A stretch of DNA of 64,000 nt from Eubacteriales bacterium (lineage in GTDB: Bacteria; Bacillota; Clostridia; Lachnospirales; Lachnospiraceae): contig JAUNOK010000013.1 of the NCBI GenBank assembly GCA_030537195.1, forward strand, positions 1 through 64,000, in the 5' to 3' direction. The position numbers were made by a program, and so were the translations under genes. Below are positions 36,224 to 44,066 of the stretch, in pieces; positions within the stretch are counted from its first letter, which is position 1; each line of letters opens with the position of its first letter. The notes below the pieces were generated by a model that was not told the DNA's origin, did not search any database, and saw only the letters and a program-made list of their open reading frames with translations.

Positions 36224-36979
36224 ATGGATAATGAAGCACTATTAAAAAACAAAATCATGGATGCAGCCAACCGCTCTTTCCGCCAGAATATATACACTTA
36301 CACTAATTTTCTTGATATTAATGAACAGTCAATATTTGCACAGATGAAAAATGCTCTTAATTTCGTAGCTTTCAAGTCATTCGGAGGAAGCGATGCATGT
36401 GAACGGCAGATGATTCAGTTCGGGTCATACGAAACACTCGGGTATGAAGAGGATTTTCCAATAACTCTTATAAAGATATCTCCTCTTATAGAGAAATATG
36501 CCGAATCACTGTCACACAGAGATTATCTCGGTGCTCTTATGAATCTTGGAATTAAAAGAGAGATGCTTGGTGATATAACAATCAAAGGCAAAGATGCATA
36601 TCTTTACTGCGTATCACATATTGCTGATTTCATAATCGACAATCTGTCCACCGTAAAACATACGCATATACAATGTAATAAGACCGATATTAATAATATA
36701 GATTGTGCTCCTGAACTTGAAGATATGGAAGTATTATCTGCCAGCGAACGAATTGATGCTGCTGTTGCAAGTCTTACAAAGTTAAGCCGCAGTCAGGCAG
36801 TCGAATTGTTCAGGGCAAGAAAAATATTCATCAACAGCCGTCAGATGGAAAACAACAGCTATCAGTTAAAAGTTAATGATGTTCTTGTAATCCGTGGAAC
36901 AGGCAAATTCATCTATCAGGGCTGTGGAAAAGAAACTAAGAAAGGCCGTGTCTATCTTTCATTTAAAAAATATGTTTAA
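36224..36979 (+). CDS. YlmH-family RNA-binding protein (S4 domain)
   Basis: 251 aa. N-terminal RRM-like region (NRSFRQNIYTYTNFLDINEQ, FKSFGGSDACERQMIQFG), middle block HRDYLGALMNLGIKREMLGD and DITIKGKDAYLYC, and a C-terminal S4 domain (ASERIDAAVASLTKLSRSQA, FRARKIFINSRQMENNSYQL, VLVIRGTGKFIYQG). Homologues bind the 50S subunit near tRNA and act in ribosome quality control (called RqcP2 in some Firmicutes). In B. subtilis the gene sits in the division cluster; here it is paired with an RNase H-like gene instead. Confidence 0.9.
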   Translation: MDNEALLKNKIMDAANRSFRQNIYTYTNFLDINEQSIFAQMKNALNFVAFKSFGGSDACERQMIQFGSYETLGYEEDFPITLIKISPLIEKYAESLSHRDYLGALMNLGIKREMLGDITIKGKDAYLYCVSHIADFIIDNLSTVKHTHIQCNKTDINNIDCAPELEDMEVLSASERIDAAVASLTKLSRSQAVELFRARKIFINSRQMENNSYQLKVNDVLVIRGTGKFIYQGCGKETKKGRVYLSFKKYV

Positions 36980-36981
36980 AA

Positions 36982-37010
36982 AAGGGCTGTTTTCACAGCC
37001 CTTATAATAT
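36982..37010. terminator. Bidirectional terminator between the YlmH and S1 genes
   Basis: AAGGGCTGT-TTT-CACAGCCCTT hairpin between convergent genes. On the minus strand it is followed by TTTTTT, which makes it the strong end of the cmk-ispH-S1 operon. On the plus strand the tail is weaker. Confidence 0.85.
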
Positions 37011-37015
37011 CTTTA

Positions 37016-38107
37016 TTACTCTTCTGTTGCTGGAGCTTCTTCCTGAGCTTCATTGTCATTAAGTAATGCCTTAATGCTTAAGCTGATCTTCTTGTCAGCT
37101 TCGTTAAGGTCAACAACCTTAGCTTCGATTTCCTGACCAATTGAAAGCACATCTGATGGCTTCTCAATATGTTCTCTTGAAATCTGTGAAACATGAAGTA
37201 ATGCATCAATTCCATCTTCTAACTGAACGAATGCACCGAAATCTGTCATTCTTGCAACTGTTCCCTTAACAACATTGCCTACAGCATACTTCTCTGCAGC
37301 ATTGTTCCATGGGTTAAGATCTGGATACTTAACTGAAAGTGCAATCTTATCTCCGTTAATCTCTTTGATAAAGCACTTAACTGAATCACCAATCTTGTAA
37401 ACCTTCTTAGGATTCTCTGTTCTTCCCCAAGACATCTCTGAAATGTGAAGAAGACCATCAACACCACCTAAGTCAATGAATGCACCGAAATCTGTAACAT
37501 TCTTAACTGTTCCTTCGATTGTATCGCCTTCCTTAATCTTAGAAAGAACTGCCTCTGCTGCTGCCTTCTTAGCTGCAACAATAAGCTGCTTGCAATCACC
37601 GATGATCTTTCTGTTCTTAGGATCATATTCTGTGATAACAAATGTAACTTCCTTTCCATTATATACAGATAAATCCTTTACGAATGTATCTGAAATAAGG
37701 CTTGCAGGAATAAATACTCTTGCTTCGTCAACGATAACTTCAAGGCCGCCCTTAATGTTCTTAGCAACTCCTGTGATTGGTTCCTGGCTGTTAAATGCAT
37801 CTTCAAGCTTCTTATTGCCATTATCTGCAACAAGCTTTCTATATGTAAGAGCAACCTGTCCCTCACCATCATTTGATTTAAGAACCTTAGCCTTCATCTC
37901 ATCTCCAACTGAGACTACAGTAGTAAGATCTACATCAGGAGTTGATGTGTACTCTGAACGAGTAATGATTCCATCAGATTTGCCACCTATATTAAGCACG
38001 ATCTTATCCGGCTTAACTGCAATAACAGTTCCGTCTACAACTTCACCTGTGCGGATTTCCTTCCATTCTTCGTTATCTAACATCTGTGCAAAGCTTTCTT
38101 CTGACAT
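37016..38107 (-). CDS. rpsA: S1-domain RNA-binding protein (30S ribosomal protein S1 homologue)
   Basis: 363 aa with four S1 OB-fold repeats (about 17-85, 102-170, 188-258, 275-345). The third and fourth are classical: GTVKNVTDFGAFIDLGGVDG followed by LLHISEMSWG, and GTVARMTDFGAFVQLEDGID followed by LLHVSQIS. The ATG at 38105-38107 has GAGGAGG nine bases upstream. That site and the first 35 bases lie inside the 3' end of ispH in another frame. In many Clostridia IspH and S1 are one fused protein; here they are separate overlapping genes. The acidic tail (NDNEAQEEAPATEE) is like that of other S1 homologues. Role: RNA binding and translation, as in the short Gram-positive S1 proteins. Confidence 0.93.
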   Translation of the reverse strand: MSEESFAQMLDNEEWKEIRTGEVVDGTVIAVKPDKIVLNIGGKSDGIITRSEYTSTPDVDLTTVVSVGDEMKAKVLKSNDGEGQVALTYRKLVADNGNKKLEDAFNSQEPITGVAKNIKGGLEVIVDEARVFIPASLISDTFVKDLSVYNGKEVTFVITEYDPKNRKIIGDCKQLIVAAKKAAAEAVLSKIKEGDTIEGTVKNVTDFGAFIDLGGVDGLLHISEMSWGRTENPKKVYKIGDSVKCFIKEINGDKIALSVKYPDLNPWNNAAEKYAVGNVVKGTVARMTDFGAFVQLEDGIDALLHVSQISREHIEKPSDVLSIGQEIEAKVVDLNEADKKISLSIKALLNDNEAQEEAPATEE

Positions 38108-38936
38108 TAGTATAAACCTCCTCAATGATATTGTTTGGGGTTGATGCCCCGGCTGTAATACCTATGCAGTCTGATGATTCGAGCTTATCAAGCTCAAGGC
38201 CGCTAAGAGTCTGAATGTAAAAGGTTTCCTGACATTCCGTCTTGCAAATTTCATACAGTTTACGAGTGTTTGAACTACTGCTGTCCCCTATAACAATCAT
38301 AGCATCAGCTCTTCGAGCAATCCGTCTTGCCTCATTCTGACGCTCCTCAGTTGCATTACATATCGTATTACTAATGCAAATATTGTACTCTTTTTTCTTT
38401 ATAATTTCAACTAAATCTTGAAATTTCTTGTAATTAAATGTCGTCTGGGATACAACACGCACATTTTTAGTTCTGTCAAGTTTCAATTCTTCAGCTTTTT
38501 CCACTGTATCAACAACATGTACAGGTGTTTCAGACCAGCCCATGATTCCCTCAACTTCAGGGTGATTCTCATTACCTATAATAACAATCTGGTCACCCGC
38601 AGCACTGGCATCTTTAACAATCTTATGAATCTTTAATACAAATGGACATGTTGCATCAACTATCTTTGCCCCACTGTTCTTTATTGATTCGTATACAGCC
38701 TTTGATACTCCATGAGATCTTATTATCACAGTAGCCTTATCAGGCTCAGGAATTTCAGAAATATCATTAACCGCCTTAACACCTTTGCTTTCAAGTTCGT
38801 TGACAACTTCAGTATTGTGGATTATCGGACCATAAGTATATACATTTTTCTTATCCGCCTCAGCATATACAGTATCCATTGCACGCTGTACACCAAAACA
38901 GAAGCCCGCTGATTTTGCAAGTATTACTTCTTTCAA
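38073..38936 (-). CDS. ispH: 4-hydroxy-3-methylbut-2-enyl diphosphate reductase
   Basis: Last step of the MEP isoprenoid pathway: HMBPP to IPP and DMAPP, with a Fe4S4 cluster. 287 aa. Cluster cysteines are seen in KSAGFCFGVQRA, VDATCPFV and SNTICNATEERQ; further motifs are NENHPEVEGIMGW, VVSQTTFN and the C-terminal GITAGASTPNNIIEEV. The start is a TTG immediately after the cmk TAA, with AAGGCGGG as ribosome binding site. The last 35 bp overlap the S1 gene, and the conserved IIEEV codons double as the S1 Shine-Dalgarno. Confidence 0.95.
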   Translation of the reverse strand: MKEVILAKSAGFCFGVQRAMDTVYAEADKKNVYTYGPIIHNTEVVNELESKGVKAVNDISEIPEPDKATVIIRSHGVSKAVYESIKNSGAKIVDATCPFVLKIHKIVKDASAAGDQIVIIGNENHPEVEGIMGWSETPVHVVDTVEKAEELKLDRTKNVRVVSQTTFNYKKFQDLVEIIKKKEYNICISNTICNATEERQNEARRIARRADAMIVIGDSSSSNTRKLYEICKTECQETFYIQTLSGLELDKLESSDCIGITAGASTPNNIIEEVYTNVRRKLCTDVR

Positions 38937-39608
38937 TTATCTGCCCGCCTTCTTATCATCTATTATACTGCTTAAAGCAGCTACAACCTGCTCTATACTC
39001 ATATCTGATGTATCAACAAGTACAGCATCGTCTGCCTGCTTTAATGGAGATATTGCTCTGTGCATATCTTCATAGTCTCTCTTCTCAATATCCTCCTTGA
39101 TAGCATCAAAGCTGCATTCTTCGCCCTTTTCCTTAAGTTCATCATATCTTCTCTTAGCTCTTGCATCAGAACTTGCTGTAAGATATATCTTGGCAAATGC
39201 ATCCGGAAGCACTGTCGTTCCTATATCTCTTCCATCCATGATAACATCTGTTTTCTTTGCAAGGCCTCTCTGAAGTGCAACCAGCTTGGTTCTGACTGCC
39301 GCATACTTTGATGTTCTTGATGCCATCTTGCCAGTTTCTTCTGTTCTTAAAAGTGATGTAACATTCTCACCATTAAGAATTACCTGCTGTACACCATCTT
39401 TATACTCTATGCTTATATCAATATTATCTACAGCCCCGTTAATTGCATTCTCATCATCAGGATTAATGTTATTCTGTGAAAAATATACCGCCATAGCTCT
39501 GTACATTGCACCTGTATCAACGTACACATATCCTAACTGCTTTGCTAAAAGCTTCGCTATTGTACTTTTGCCTGCTCCTGCAGGTCCGTCAATTGCTATT
39601 GCACTCAT
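38937..39608 (-). CDS. cmk: Cytidylate kinase
   Basis: Phosphorylates CMP and dCMP with ATP. 223 aa. P-loop AIDGPAGAGKSTIAKLLA at the N-terminus, then YVDTGAMYRAMA, MASRTSKYAAVRTKL, VIMDGRDIGTTVLPDAFAKI (the nucleotide monophosphate site) and the LID-like AKRRYDEL. The ATG at 39606-39608 follows AAGGAG; a 21-codon upstream extension overlapping the flavoprotein gene is rejected. The cmk-ispH-rpsA order is a familiar clostridial arrangement. Confidence 0.96.
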   Translation of the reverse strand: MSAIAIDGPAGAGKSTIAKLLAKQLGYVYVDTGAMYRAMAVYFSQNNINPDDENAINGAVDNIDISIEYKDGVQQVILNGENVTSLLRTEETGKMASRTSKYAAVRTKLVALQRGLAKKTDVIMDGRDIGTTVLPDAFAKIYLTASSDARAKRRYDELKEKGEECSFDAIKEDIEKRDYEDMHRAISPLKQADDAVLVDTSDMSIEQVVAALSSIIDDKKAGR

Positions 39609-39631
39609 TTTCTCTGCTCCTTTTAATTCAA

Positions 39632-40870
39632 TTATTGTATATGACTTGCAGCAGCATACGCTGTTGACCATGCAACCTGTAGATTAAAACCTCCGGTTAC
39701 TGCATCAACGTCTATAACTTCTCCTGCAAAATATATATTCTTAATAAGCTTAGACTCCATTGTTGAAGGATTAATCTCTTTAACATTAACCCCGCCCTGT
39801 GTTATTATCGCTTCATTAAATCCTCTTGTAGAAGTTATCGTCATCTCAAAGTTCTTAAGAAGCTTTACAAGTCTCTGTCTTTCTTCCCTTGTAACCTCAT
39901 TGACCTTCTTCTCAGGCTTAATACCCGACTGCATTACAATCACAGGAATAAGCTTCTTAGGCAGAAGTTCATCTAATGAATTCTTAAATGCCTTGTTCTG
40001 CTCCTTTGAAAAATCTCTTAATATTCTCTCATCAAGCTGTTCATCAGTAATTGCAGGCTTAAGGTCAATGCTTAATCTTACAGGTCTTTCTTTAACAATG
40101 CCTGTAAGAACACTGCTTGCACTTAAGATTACAGGTCCGCTAACACCAAAATGTGTGAAAAGCATCTCACCAAAATCAGTAAATACTTTCTTATCTCCAT
40201 CGTAAAATGTAACTTCTATATTCTTAAGACTGAGTCCCATAAGAAGTTCTTCCCATTCTTCTCTTACATTAAGAGGTACAAGTGCAGGAAGTATTGGTGT
40301 AACGCTGTGTCCTAAATCCTTTGCAAATCTGTATCCATCCCCTGTAGAGCCTGTAGATGAATATGAATTGCCACCTGTCGCAATAATACATGCATCGCCT
40401 TTAATATTCTTCTGTCCTGCTGCATCCTTTACCACTACACCTGCAAATGCGCCATTCTCCTCATTAACAGCTACAACCTGTGTATTAAGAAGAACATTTA
40501 CACCGAGTTTTTTCATCTGTCTTGAAAGTGCTCCAATAACATCTGATGAATGGTCTGACTCAGGAAATACCCTGTTGCCTCTTTCAATCTTGAACTTAAG
40601 TCCGAGTTCATCAAAGAATCCCATACAGTCATAATTAGAAAAGCCTCTTAAGCTGCTGTACATGAACTTCTTATTAGTCACTATACTGTTGAATATATCT
40701 TCCTCATCACCGGCATTAGTGAAATTGCATCTGCCTTTTCCTGTGATAAAAAGCTTCTTTCCCAGTTTTTCATTCTTTTCAATAAGTGTAACCTTATTAT
40801 TGTTTCTGGCAGCAGTTATCGCAGCCATCATTCCCGCTGCGCCACCGCCAATTATTATAACATTGCTCAT
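39632..40870 (-). CDS. YhiN/HI0933-family flavoprotein (BaiN-like)
   Basis: 412 aa NAD(P)/FAD-dependent oxidoreductase. FAD-binding GGGAAGMMAAITAARNN near residue 8, then KLGKKLFITGKGRCNFTNAG, the family signature; CIIATGGNSYSSTGSTGDGY; a middle domain with GEMLFTHFGVSGPVILSASS; and the end VDAVTGGFNLQVAWSTAYAA. Substrate unknown for most of the family; a relative takes part in bile-acid dehydroxylation, which is no reason to infer that here. It precedes cmk by 23 bp in the same operon. Confidence 0.92.
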   Translation of the reverse strand: MSNVIIIGGGAAGMMAAITAARNNNKVTLIEKNEKLGKKLFITGKGRCNFTNAGDEEDIFNSIVTNKKFMYSSLRGFSNYDCMGFFDELGLKFKIERGNRVFPESDHSSDVIGALSRQMKKLGVNVLLNTQVVAVNEENGAFAGVVVKDAAGQKNIKGDACIIATGGNSYSSTGSTGDGYRFAKDLGHSVTPILPALVPLNVREEWEELLMGLSLKNIEVTFYDGDKKVFTDFGEMLFTHFGVSGPVILSASSVLTGIVKERPVRLSIDLKPAITDEQLDERILRDFSKEQNKAFKNSLDELLPKKLIPVIVMQSGIKPEKKVNEVTREERQRLVKLLKNFEMTITSTRGFNEAIITQGGVNVKEINPSTMESKLIKNIYFAGEVIDVDAVTGGFNLQVAWSTAYAAASHIQ

Positions 40871-40882
40871 TATCGTTCTCTC

Positions 40883-41833
40883 TTATTTATCTTCATCAAT
40901 TGCTGCACTATCCATGCATTTCTTTAATTCATTGACAACATTTTCATCTAACATATTAATCTCATCATTGCCGGAATACTCGAAATTATCAACAAATGCG
41001 TTAATCTTCTCAATATTCTCTACCACCTGCTCACTGTTCTTAAGGCACAGTGATACTATCAGGGCATTAATCAGGCTCATTGGTGCAACAAGCGAATCAA
41101 CTATTGATGCCATATCACTTCTTGCAAACAGATTGCATGAGGAATACATATTCATTGGCGAATGTATAGAATCAGTTATAGCAATAACTCTCGCTTTCCT
41201 GTTATTGGCAAATTCCATCGCTTTAAGTGTTCTCATCGAATATCTCGGAAAACTTATCCCTATTGCAACATCACCTTCGCCTATGTACATCATCTGTTCA
41301 AATAGTTCATTGGCATTACCAGTCTTTACAACCTGTACATTCTTCTTAATCATACGCAGATAATACCCTAAAAACTCAGCAAGCGGTTCACATGACCTTG
41401 CTCCGATTATATATACACTCTCCGCCGCCATTATGTCCTCGACAGCTATATCAAATGATGCTGTGTCAAGCGACTTTAATGTATGTTCTATCTTTCTTGC
41501 ATCCATTGACATAACATTATTCACTACCATGTTGGTTGTCATATGTGAATTAAGTACATCAATCCTGTCAAAAGAATGAATCTTCTCCTGTAAAATGTCT
41601 TCTAATGCTCTCTGGAATTCTGGATATCCCGAAAAACCAAGTGCCGCCGGAAATCTTACGACTGTAGATTCACTTACACCTACTACTTCTCCAAGCTTTG
41701 CAGCTGTAAGAAATGCACATCTTTCATAGTTGGCAAGTATATACTCGGCAATTCTTTTATGACCTTTGCTAAGCTTGGGAAGACGTACTCTTATAAGACT
41801 TAATATATCAGTATGTTGTTCAAAATCACTCAT
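40883..41833 (-). CDS. MurR/RpiR-family transcriptional regulator
   Basis: 316 aa. N-terminal RpiR helix-turn-helix (LSKGHKRIAEYILANYERCA, then LGEVVGVSESTVVRFPAALG and FSGYPEFQRAL) and a C-terminal SIS sugar-phosphate isomerase-like domain (AAESVYIIGARSCEPLAEFL, AIGISFPRYSMRTLKAMEFA, RVIAITDSIHSPM). Such regulators sense phosphosugars. It overlaps the upstream ThyX-like gene by 8 bp, so the two are translationally coupled. A 16-bp palindrome in the operon promoter is a candidate site for it. No sugar gene is adjacent, so its effector is not indicated. Confidence 0.92.
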   Translation of the reverse strand: MSDFEQHTDILSLIRVRLPKLSKGHKRIAEYILANYERCAFLTAAKLGEVVGVSESTVVRFPAALGFSGYPEFQRALEDILQEKIHSFDRIDVLNSHMTTNMVVNNVMSMDARKIEHTLKSLDTASFDIAVEDIMAAESVYIIGARSCEPLAEFLGYYLRMIKKNVQVVKTGNANELFEQMMYIGEGDVAIGISFPRYSMRTLKAMEFANNRKARVIAITDSIHSPMNMYSSCNLFARSDMASIVDSLVAPMSLINALIVSLCLKNSEQVVENIEKINAFVDNFEYSGNDEINMLDENVVNELKKCMDSAAIDEDK

Positions 41834-42446
41834 TATCTATAAAAAGCTCTGAGAAATATGGCAGTTCCTTAACCCAGTCACAGAATGTATGCCACTCAGC
41901 AAGCTTATGACCCTTTCTAGAATAATATATTCCAACAAGATTCTCATAATTGAGAGTACATGTTCTCATCTGGTTATAACTTTCTGGAAGAAGCTGTATC
42001 ATGCTGTACCATAGCGCCTTATCTTTAGTCTCAACGAATTCCGTTCTTATTCCTTCAAGAAAATCAATATTCTTCTGCATCATCTCAAGAGTTGCATCTG
42101 TCATATGGTCTGTGCTGAAATCTTCCATCTCAAATGGTTTACTGTGAATCTTATGCATTGTACTTGTTGAGTTGGCAACTGTACCAACTTTATATGTGTC
42201 ATATTCCTTCCACCAGTAAAGAGGTGCTGTAATATCAACTGTAACAAATATCTGCCTTATAAACTTTCTGTGGTCTGAACCTGCCTTACACAATCTTTTG
42301 GCGAGATCAAGATCATTAGGTCCGAAAACAAATTTCCCATCCTCATCAAAATAGCTATCCATTCTTGCCCAGCTGTTCATTGGGTTTCTTGCCCCTCTGA
42401 TAGCGTTATTCATATTCATAACTTCAAATCGTTCTAACTTAATCAC
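41826..42446 (-). CDS. ThyX-fold-like protein (206 aa), function uncertain
   Basis: Not firmly recognised. The GTG start at 42444-42446 lies seven bases after AAAAGGAG. The central block SDHRKFIRQIFVTVDITAPL, YWWKEYDTYKVGTVANSTST and MHKIHSKPF has a layout reminiscent of flavin-dependent thymidylate synthase (ThyX), where an R-rich helix is followed by a serine-containing ST/SQR loop; however, the ThyX signature RHRxxSxN is missing, so thymidylate synthesis is doubtful. A C-terminal cysteine-containing segment (QMRTCTLNYENLVGIYYSRK) and HKLAEWHTFCDWVKELP follow. First gene of the operon with the RpiR regulator. It could be a degenerate ThyX homologue with another role. Confidence 0.6.
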   Translation of the reverse strand: MIKLERFEVMNMNNAIRGARNPMNSWARMDSYFDEDGKFVFGPNDLDLAKRLCKAGSDHRKFIRQIFVTVDITAPLYWWKEYDTYKVGTVANSTSTMHKIHSKPFEMEDFSTDHMTDATLEMMQKNIDFLEGIRTEFVETKDKALWYSMIQLLPESYNQMRTCTLNYENLVGIYYSRKGHKLAEWHTFCDWVKELPYFSELFIDNE

Positions 42447-42479
42447 AATCGTGCTCCTTTTGTTTAATCATACGGTTTA

Positions 42480-42508
42480 ATTTTACATGTAAAATGCATT
42501 TATATCAA
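42480..42508 (-). promoter_or_regulatory. Strong promoter with perfect 16-bp palindrome at the -10
   Basis: Minus strand TTGATA, exactly 17 bases, TAAAAT, 33 bp upstream of the GTG start. The bases at 42480-42495 (ATTTTACATGTAAAAT) are a perfect palindrome that covers the whole -10, an arrangement typical of an operator. It should drive the ThyX-like gene, the regulator, YhiN, cmk, ispH and S1. Confidence 0.75.
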
Positions 42509-42579
42509 GGGGAACATTATGGATTACAGGCTTGCTGTCCTGCTTTTTTGCAAGGCAAGTCTCTACGCAGCTTCGCTGC

Positions 42580-42621
42580 AAAAAAAGACCGCCACATACG
42601 CTTTCGCGCACATGACGGTCT
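42580..42621 (-). terminator. Rho-independent terminator of the decarboxylase operon
   Basis: Minus strand: AGACCGTCATGTGCGC / GCGTATGTGGCGGTCT stem with GAAA-type loop, followed by TTTTTTT. A second small hairpin (GCAGCGAAGCTGC) lies immediately after it. Confidence 0.9.
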
Positions 42622-42635
42622 GTTATTATTAATTA

Positions 42636-44054
42636 TTAGACTGGATAAGCCTTATTAGCTGTATCTGCCTTAGCAGGATCAACCTTTGTCTGCTGAGCTT
42701 CTCTATACTTGAAGAACTCTGTAGCAACCTGTGGGAATAATGCATATGAAAGCACATCCTCATCCTGCTGCTTGTACTGCTGTACAATTGGGTCATTCTT
42801 GAATTTCTCAAGCTGTGGTTCAATTAAGTCAGCTGGACGGCATGTGATAGGCTTTGTATCACCGATAGCCTTCTTCTGAACTTCTGGATTGAATGGCTTG
42901 ATTGTCTGACCAAATTCACCAGCAAGAACCTTCTTAGACTCCTTAGTAATCATCTTGTATCTCTCACCCTGTAATACATTAAGAACAGCCTGGGTACCAA
43001 CAATCTGTGATGAAGGAGTAACAAGAGGTGGTTCACCATAGTCCTTACGAACTCTTGGGATTTCCTCTAATACATCTCTATACTTATCCTCTGCACCAGC
43101 TTCCTTAAGCTGTGATACAAGGTTAGAAAGCATACCACCTGGAACCTGATAAAGTAATGTCTTGATATTAACACCAAGAACCTTAGTATTCATAAGTCCG
43201 CTCTTTAATGCTTCCTCACGCATTGGCTGGAAGTAATCAGCTATCTCAGCAAGAAGATTCTGGTCAAGTCCTGTATCGTACTGTGTACCCTTGAATGTCT
43301 CAACCATAACTTCTGTAGCAGGCTGTGATGTTCCCATTGAGAATGGTGACATAGCTGTATCAATAATATCAGCACCAGCTTCTACTGCCTTTAAGTATGT
43401 CATTGAAGCAACACCAGATGTGTAATGTGTATGCATCTGGATAGGAAGTGATGAACCATCCTTTAATGCCTGTACAAGCTCTGTAGCCTTGTAAGGAAGT
43501 AAAAGTCCAGCCATATCCTTGATACAGATAGAATCTGCACCCATGTCTTCAATTCTCTTAGCTGTCTCTTTCCAGTAATCAAGTGTATATGCATCACCTA
43601 ATGTATAAGAAAGAGCAATCTGAGCATGTCCTTTTTCTTTCTTAGCAGCCTTAACAGCTGTCTCTAAGTTTCTTAAATCATTGAAGCAGTCGAAGATACG
43701 GATAATATCAATGCCGTTAGCAATTGACTTCTGAACGAAGTACTCAACTACATCATCTGCGTAATGATTGTAACCTAATATATTCTGTCCTCTGAAAAGC
43801 ATCTGAAGCTTAGTATTCTTAAATCCATCTCTAAGTTTACGAAGTCTTTCCCATGGATCTTCCTTAAGGAATCTGAGTGAAGCATCAAATGTAGCTCCTC
43901 CCCAGCACTCTACTGAATGATAGCCAACTTTATCCATCTTATCTACGATAGGAAGCATCTGCTCTGTTGTCATTCTTGTAGCTATAAGAGACTGATGTGC
44001 ATCACGCAATACTGTCTCAGTAATCTTTAAAGGTTTTTTAACCTGTTCTGCCAT
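42636..44054 (-). CDS. oadA: Oxaloacetate decarboxylase alpha / transcarboxylase 5S-type carboxyltransferase
   Basis: 472 aa TIM-barrel carboxyltransferase. KITETVLRDAHQSLIATRMT holds the metal-binding aspartate; the biotin-pocket and catalytic blocks are ECWGGATFDASLRFLKEDPW, LFRGQNILGYNHYADDVVEY, DSICIKDMAGLL and MHTHYTSGVASMTYLKA, then DTAMSPFSMGTSQPATE. The C-terminal biotin-carrier domain found in single-chain OadA is absent; the carrier is a separate gene. Moves a carboxyl group between carboxybiotin and pyruvate/oxaloacetate. Last gene of the five-gene cluster, 12 bp after oadB. Because a CoA-type carboxyltransferase is also present, it may be the 5S-like half of a transcarboxylase. 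Confidence 0.93.
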   Translation of the reverse strand: MAEQVKKPLKITETVLRDAHQSLIATRMTTEQMLPIVDKMDKVGYHSVECWGGATFDASLRFLKEDPWERLRKLRDGFKNTKLQMLFRGQNILGYNHYADDVVEYFVQKSIANGIDIIRIFDCFNDLRNLETAVKAAKKEKGHAQIALSYTLGDAYTLDYWKETAKRIEDMGADSICIKDMAGLLLPYKATELVQALKDGSSLPIQMHTHYTSGVASMTYLKAVEAGADIIDTAMSPFSMGTSQPATEVMVETFKGTQYDTGLDQNLLAEIADYFQPMREEALKSGLMNTKVLGVNIKTLLYQVPGGMLSNLVSQLKEAGAEDKYRDVLEEIPRVRKDYGEPPLVTPSSQIVGTQAVLNVLQGERYKMITKESKKVLAGEFGQTIKPFNPEVQKKAIGDTKPITCRPADLIEPQLEKFKNDPIVQQYKQQDEDVLSYALFPQVATEFFKYREAQQTKVDPAKADTANKAYPV

Positions 44055-44066
44055 AATATCCTCCTT

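Noticed and set aside
39632..39671. cmk start at the upstream ATG-like codon overlapping the YhiN gene
   Set aside because: AAGGAG sits at the right distance from the ATG at 39606-39608, and P-loop proteins of this family begin there.
42516..42580. Insertion-sequence end or mobile repeat (GCAGCGAAGCTGC and nearby GCAAG repeats)
   Set aside because: The repeats are short local hairpins after the operon terminator, with no transposase or target duplication.
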